Positions 50,071-53,501 of a stretch of 53,501 bases of DNA are shown here, piece by piece. The notes under the pieces are model-generated. The model did no database searches, had not been told where the DNA came from, and saw only the letters and a program-made list of their open reading frames with translations. A program made the translations under genes and the position numbers. Source of the DNA: JACIWB01 sp038818725 (GTDB lineage: Archaea > Thermoplasmatota > E2 > UBA202 > JdFR-43); the NCBI GenBank assembly GCA_038818725.1, contig JAWAYL010000004.1, forward strand, positions 1 through 53,501, written 5' to 3'. The stretch's first letter is position 1. Each line of letters begins with the position of its first letter.

Positions 50071-51339
50071 ATGTTCAATCCAAAAATGGAAAAAATAAGC
50101 AGAAAGGAGCTTGAAGAAATTCAGCTTAAAAGGCTTAAAAGAATAGTTATGCATGCTTATAAAAATGTTCCATTTTATAGAAAAAAATTTGATGAAGCTG
50201 GAATAAGCCCAAGAATAAAAAGTTTGGAAGATATAGAAAAGCTTCCATTTACAACAAAAGATGATTTCAGAAAAAATGCTCCTTTTGGATTGCTTGCTTA
50301 TCCCTTAGAAAAATATATTGAACTGCATGCTTCTTCTGGAACAACTGGCGAACCAATAACTGTTTGCTATACAAAAAAAGATATTGAAGTGTGGGCTGAA
50401 GTGATGGCTCGCTGCTTGGCTATGGCTGGATTAACTAAAAATGATATATTTCAGATTCCAATCCCATATGGCACATTTACTGGAGCTTTTGGCTTCCATT
50501 ATGGGGGGCAGAAAATAGGAGCGCTTATTATTCCTACTGGCAAGGGAGAGAGCGAGAGACAGATAAGGCTTATGAAATATTATGGAACAACTTTCATAGC
50601 AGGAGTTGCTTCTTATGCTTTGCATCTTTCAGAAGTAGCGAAAAAAATCGGGATTGAGCCATCTGAACTTAAAGTAAGGAATGGAATCTTTGGAGCGGAA
50701 ATTTTCACAAAAGCAATGAAAGAAAGGATAAGCAGAGATTGGAATATGGATGTTCATGATATATATGGTTTAACTGAAATGTGCGGGCCAGGTGTTTCTG
50801 CTGATTGCGATGAGCATGATGGATTGCATTTATGGGAAGATCATTTCTTTCCAGAGATAATTGATCCAAAAACTGGAGAAAAGATTGAAAAAGAAGAAAA
50901 AGGCGAGCTTGTTTTAACAACTCTAACTAAGGAAGGATTGCCAGTTATAAGATATAGAACAAGAGATATAACCTTTTTTTATGATGGAATATGCAATTGT
51001 GGGCGAACCCATTTAAAGCATGCCTTTATAAAGGGAAGAAGCGATGATATGATAATAATAAAAGGAACAAATATATTTCCAAGCCAGATAGAAGAAATTA
51101 TAATGAAAGATGCTCGTCTTGGAAATAACTGGCAAATGATTATAGATGATAATTTAAAAGTAATAGTAGAAGGAGCTAAAGAATATAGCAATGAAGAAAA
51201 AAGAAAAATTGAAGAAGAAATAAAAAAGGAGATAAAAATAATTACTACGCTAAGCGTTGATGTAGAAGTTGTGCCTCCTTTTTCCCTTCAAAGAAGCGAG
51301 GGAAAAGCAAAAAGAGTTATTGATAGAAGAAAAATTTAA
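50071..51339 (+). CDS. paaK: Phenylacetate-CoA ligase (PaaK-like adenylate-forming enzyme)
   Basis: 422 residues. The AMP-binding loop HASSGTTGEPITV, the YGLTEMCGPGVSADCDEHDG motif, RTRDIT and the C-terminal KGRSDDMIIIKGTNIFPSQIEE define PaaK. The lysine that drives adenylation is near the end. It activates phenylacetate or another aryl acid with ATP and CoA. In anaerobic archaea similar genes work with indolepyruvate or phenylpyruvate:ferredoxin oxidoreductases in amino acid fermentation; that link is inferred. A TATA-like box lies 23 bp before the ATG. Nothing odd in length or motifs. Confidence 0.92.
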   Translation: MFNPKMEKISRKELEEIQLKRLKRIVMHAYKNVPFYRKKFDEAGISPRIKSLEDIEKLPFTTKDDFRKNAPFGLLAYPLEKYIELHASSGTTGEPITVCYTKKDIEVWAEVMARCLAMAGLTKNDIFQIPIPYGTFTGAFGFHYGGQKIGALIIPTGKGESERQIRLMKYYGTTFIAGVASYALHLSEVAKKIGIEPSELKVRNGIFGAEIFTKAMKERISRDWNMDVHDIYGLTEMCGPGVSADCDEHDGLHLWEDHFFPEIIDPKTGEKIEKEEKGELVLTTLTKEGLPVIRYRTRDITFFYDGICNCGRTHLKHAFIKGRSDDMIIIKGTNIFPSQIEEIIMKDARLGNNWQMIIDDNLKVIVEGAKEYSNEEKRKIEEEIKKEIKIITTLSVDVEVVPPFSLQRSEGKAKRVIDRRKI

Positions 51340-51363
51340 ATAAAAAATTTAATTTATTTTTTT

Positions 51364-51371
51364 GGAGGCTG
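51364..51371 (+). promoter_or_regulatory. Strong Shine-Dalgarno for the terminal surface protein
   Basis: GGAGGCTG lies four bases before ATG 51375. This differs from most lone or first genes in the window, which look leaderless, and shows that this gene has a 5' untranslated leader. Confidence 0.6.
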
Positions 51372-51374
51372 AAA

Positions 51375-53501
51375 ATGAATAGCAGGATATTGAAAAGGAT
51401 AGGGGGTTTGTGTATTGGGGTAGTGATAATAATTAGCTCTTTTACAGCAAGGATAGAAAACAAAGTCAATGCAACACAAAGCTTAGAAACATTGAATGAG
51501 AATATGGACGCCGGCGGATATAGCCAATATTTCAATGATACATGGAAGTTTAATATTTCAACGCTTCAATGGACAAAACTTTCCCCTGTAAAATCCCCAC
51601 CACCTCAATGTCATGCAACGCTATTGAATATCGGCAATAGCAAACTTATACTTACTGGTGGAATAAAGATGGTCGGGGATATAGGTGTTGGATCTTTAGA
51701 AGATAATATTTGGTATTATGATATATTCCAGAATACATGGCTATCTCCCACCGTAAATTCCCGAAGCTGGCGTAAATTTGGATACGACCAAGATATGTCT
51801 TTCTATTTCCCGTATCCTTCTTTGCCCAATAACCAACAGTTTGTTAAATATTGGAACTGTTCTGGAGGATTCCGCTTCCTCCTTACGGCGGATATAAACG
51901 CGGATGGAAAAGTTGAATTGGTAGGGGACACAATTGAAGGTAATGAAGGTAAACTGCGAGTTTATTCTTTTTCAGGTGTGATTCTAAAGGAAATCAATAT
52001 TAGTGGCGATATGTATCCGTGGGGAGATTTTGCGGGTGGGCTGGGTGTCCTTGCTGATATTTGTGGAGGTGTGAATGGCTCAGAACCCTCGGATGGGGTA
52101 CCGGAAATATTGGGTTGGAGTAAAACTAATGGCACGACAGGTAACATATATGTGTATAGTGGGGGGGCACCTGGAACACCACCTTTGGGTATATTGTTAA
52201 AAACATTCCAGAGATTTTGTGCTGGTGACGGGGGTTGGTGTCCTGTAGATGTGATAAATAAAACAACCGGATCGGTTCTTACTCTTCTCTTTGCAAATTA
52301 CTGGGGCAACCCTCGGGGACCAGTACTTTGGAATTATGAAACAAATACACAATTATGGTACTACAGTATTGGACCATGGTGTGGACGAGATACGATGATA
52401 ACAGGTGATTATGATAATGACGGAAAAATCGAAATTTTAATGGGCGGTTTCTCCACGCATAATGGGGGTTGGGGTAATGGTGTTGGAGGAAATACTACAA
52501 CTACAGACAGTAACACATATGCAATATTTATAAACGAATATGGCTGGGAGAAATGGACAAAGATTATAGGAGAAGGTGGAATATTTGTAAGGGCTAGTGA
52601 TTTGGACAATGATGGCTTAACAGAAATTATACTCATTGAAACACATGGTGGCGCATACCCCGGATCATGCAAAGTTCATATCGCAGATACATCGACTGGT
52701 AACATTCTAAATACATATTATGGGCCTTTTAATGGCGGAGGATGTCAAGGCTCCGCTGTTGCAAATGTAACTGGCGACGATAAAAAAGAAATAATAATTA
52801 ATTTTGAGGACGGGGTATTAAGAATCCTTGACTCAAATCTTAACTTAACAAATAGTATATCAGGAGTAAAAGGTACTGTGGTTATCAATGATATTAATGG
52901 TGACGGAAAAAATGAAATCATTGTTGCCAATAACATGGCACAAAAATTGCAAGTATTTACAGGAGAATTACTGGAATTATGGAATTATTCTTATCTGGGA
53001 AAAATGGAGGTAATTTTATCAGATTTGAACAACGACGGTTACAATGAAATTATTCTGTATGGCTCTAACGGAATCGAAGTGCTTGGTGTACATGTTGAAG
53101 AAAATCATGCACCTGTTGCAGTTAATGATAGCTACACTACTGATGAAGATGTGGTTTTGAATATTCCAGCTCCAGGAGTATTAGCAAATGATTATGATGC
53201 TGATGGAGATACTTTAACTGCAATTCTTGTAAGCAATCCATCTCATGGAAGCGTTATTTTTAATTCAGATGGCTCATTTACCTATATACCAGAAGCAAAT
53301 TATCATGGTGAAGATAGCTTTACATATAAAGCAAATGATGGAATAGCTTATAGCAATGTTGCAACAGTTTATATTACAATAAATAGCATAAATGATGCTC
53401 CTGTTGCAGTTGATGATTATGCAACTGTAAATGAAGATTCATCTGCAAATATGATAGATGTTTTATCAAATGATTATGATATAGATGGAGATACCTTAAC
53501 A
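51375..53501 (+). CDS. Large secreted FG-GAP/VCBS and Ig-like repeat protein, 5' part
   Basis: Open frame from ATG 51375, preceded by a strong GGAGGCTG Shine-Dalgarno, to the window edge: 709 codons and no stop. An N-terminal hydrophobic segment (GGLCIGVVIIISSFTA) is a signal peptide or anchor. To about residue 575 there are a kelch-like strand set and at least five calcium-type FG-GAP turns (DINADGKVE, DYDNDGKIE, DLDNDGLTE, DINGDGKNE, DLNNDGYNE), a beta-propeller pattern. From residue 578 a bacterial Ig-like (Big_9/cadherin-like) module begins (APVAVNDSYTTDED, VLANDYDADGDTLT), and a second starts 288 bp on. It is probably an adhesin or surface-layer-type protein; the C-terminus is unseen. 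Confidence 0.85.
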   Translation, partial: MNSRILKRIGGLCIGVVIIISSFTARIENKVNATQSLETLNENMDAGGYSQYFNDTWKFNISTLQWTKLSPVKSPPPQCHATLLNIGNSKLILTGGIKMVGDIGVGSLEDNIWYYDIFQNTWLSPTVNSRSWRKFGYDQDMSFYFPYPSLPNNQQFVKYWNCSGGFRFLLTADINADGKVELVGDTIEGNEGKLRVYSFSGVILKEINISGDMYPWGDFAGGLGVLADICGGVNGSEPSDGVPEILGWSKTNGTTGNIYVYSGGAPGTPPLGILLKTFQRFCAGDGGWCPVDVINKTTGSVLTLLFANYWGNPRGPVLWNYETNTQLWYYSIGPWCGRDTMITGDYDNDGKIEILMGGFSTHNGGWGNGVGGNTTTTDSNTYAIFINEYGWEKWTKIIGEGGIFVRASDLDNDGLTEIILIETHGGAYPGSCKVHIADTSTGNILNTYYGPFNGGGCQGSAVANVTGDDKKEIIINFEDGVLRILDSNLNLTNSISGVKGTVVINDINGDGKNEIIVANNMAQKLQVFTGELLELWNYSYLGKMEVILSDLNNDGYNEIILYGSNGIEVLGVHVEENHAPVAVNDSYTTDEDVVLNIPAPGVLANDYDADGDTLTAILVSNPSHGSVIFNSDGSFTYIPEANYHGEDSFTYKANDGIAYSNVATVYITINSINDAPVAVDDYATVNEDSSANMIDVLSNDYDIDGDTLT
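53113..53501 (+). repeat. In-frame 288-bp Ig-module repeat (incomplete second copy)
   Basis: The sequence CTGTTGCAGTT recurs at 53113 and 53401, a period of 288 bp or 96 codons. Each copy encodes APVAV(N/D)D near its start and an NDYD.DGDTLT element about 30 residues later. The second copy is cut by the window end; more copies probably follow. Confidence 0.75.

Noticed and set aside
51962..52936. Several minus-strand frames under the last gene
   Set aside because: They are antisense to the continuous plus-strand FG-GAP protein, which has a signal peptide, Shine-Dalgarno and repeated calcium motifs.
1..53501. CRISPR array, insertion sequence, integrase or phage cluster
   Set aside because: No regularly spaced direct repeats, transposase or integrase motifs, or terminal repeats were seen. 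The only clear tandem repeat is the in-frame Ig module at the end.

Overview
The window is an AT-rich stretch of archaeal chromosome. The archaeal assignment rests on the information-processing genes: MCM helicase, Cdc48-type AAA ATPase, aEF-1beta with its partner zinc-ribbon protein, NMD3, Lhr helicase, a duplicated-domain tRNA-splicing endonuclease, RtcB plus archease, archaeosine tRNA-guanine transglycosylase, archaeal pantoate kinase and GTP cyclohydrolase MptA. The gene set would suit a euryarchaeal lineage such as Thermoplasmatota, but the sequence alone does not fix the phylum. Genes are tightly packed on both strands, often with ATGA or 1-bp overlaps. Only one intergenic space exceeds 300 bp.

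Transcription and translation starts show a clear pattern. More than twenty genes that head transcripts have a TATA-like A/T box centred about 22-26 bp before the start codon, frequently a GTG and once a TTG. This implies leaderless mRNAs. Internal operon genes instead use overlaps or Shine-Dalgarno sequences. Two divergent pairs appear to share one TATA region.

Layout: 1-2.8 kb, pyruvate:ferredoxin oxidoreductase subunits (delta partial, alpha, beta) and an Ogg2 DNA glycosylase. 2.8-8.6 kb, a secreted beta-helix protein, a PHP phosphoesterase, metG and a DUF362-ferredoxin protein. 8.6-11.2 kb, archease-rtcB-DUF92 operon. 11.4-18.5 kb, lhr, mcm, DUF424, nmd3, HAD and HD hydrolases. 18.5-20.8 kb, purA, a coiled-coil protein and tRNA-Pro(UGG). 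20.8-23.6 kb, CPBP protease, coaBC and pantoate kinase, plus a 36-residue zinc-knuckle protein on the other strand. 23.6-27.7 kb, tgtA and a class II ribonucleotide reductase. 27.7-32.4 kb, a conserved small protein, feoAB with a DtxR-like operator, and a large Ntn-hydrolase/beta-propeller surface protein. 32.4-35.3 kb, purQ, endA and a secreted glutaminase-fold protein. 35.3-38.8 kb, a PUA protein, a zinc-ribbon protein, aEF-1beta and cdc48. 38.8-42.9 kb, gcvT, mptA, kptA and pheS. 42.9-46.3 kb, two CBS-domain proteins, an MTA/SAH deaminase and a membrane-anchored OB-fold-like protein. 46.4-51.3 kb, aminotransferase, orphan H-box protein, larC/larB and phenylacetate-CoA ligase. 51.4 kb to the end, the first 709 codons of a large secreted FG-GAP/Ig-repeat protein that runs off the window.

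Functionally this is mostly housekeeping. RNA processing is well represented: EndA cuts tRNA introns, RtcB with archease ligates, KptA removes 2'-phosphates, and TgtA makes archaeosine. CoA synthesis, purine synthesis, ferredoxin-linked 2-oxoacid metabolism and iron uptake are also present. Accessory interest lies in four predicted surface or secreted proteins, an H-box protein without an ATPase domain, and the mini zinc protein. I saw no CRISPR array, insertion sequence, prophage or multi-gene defence island.
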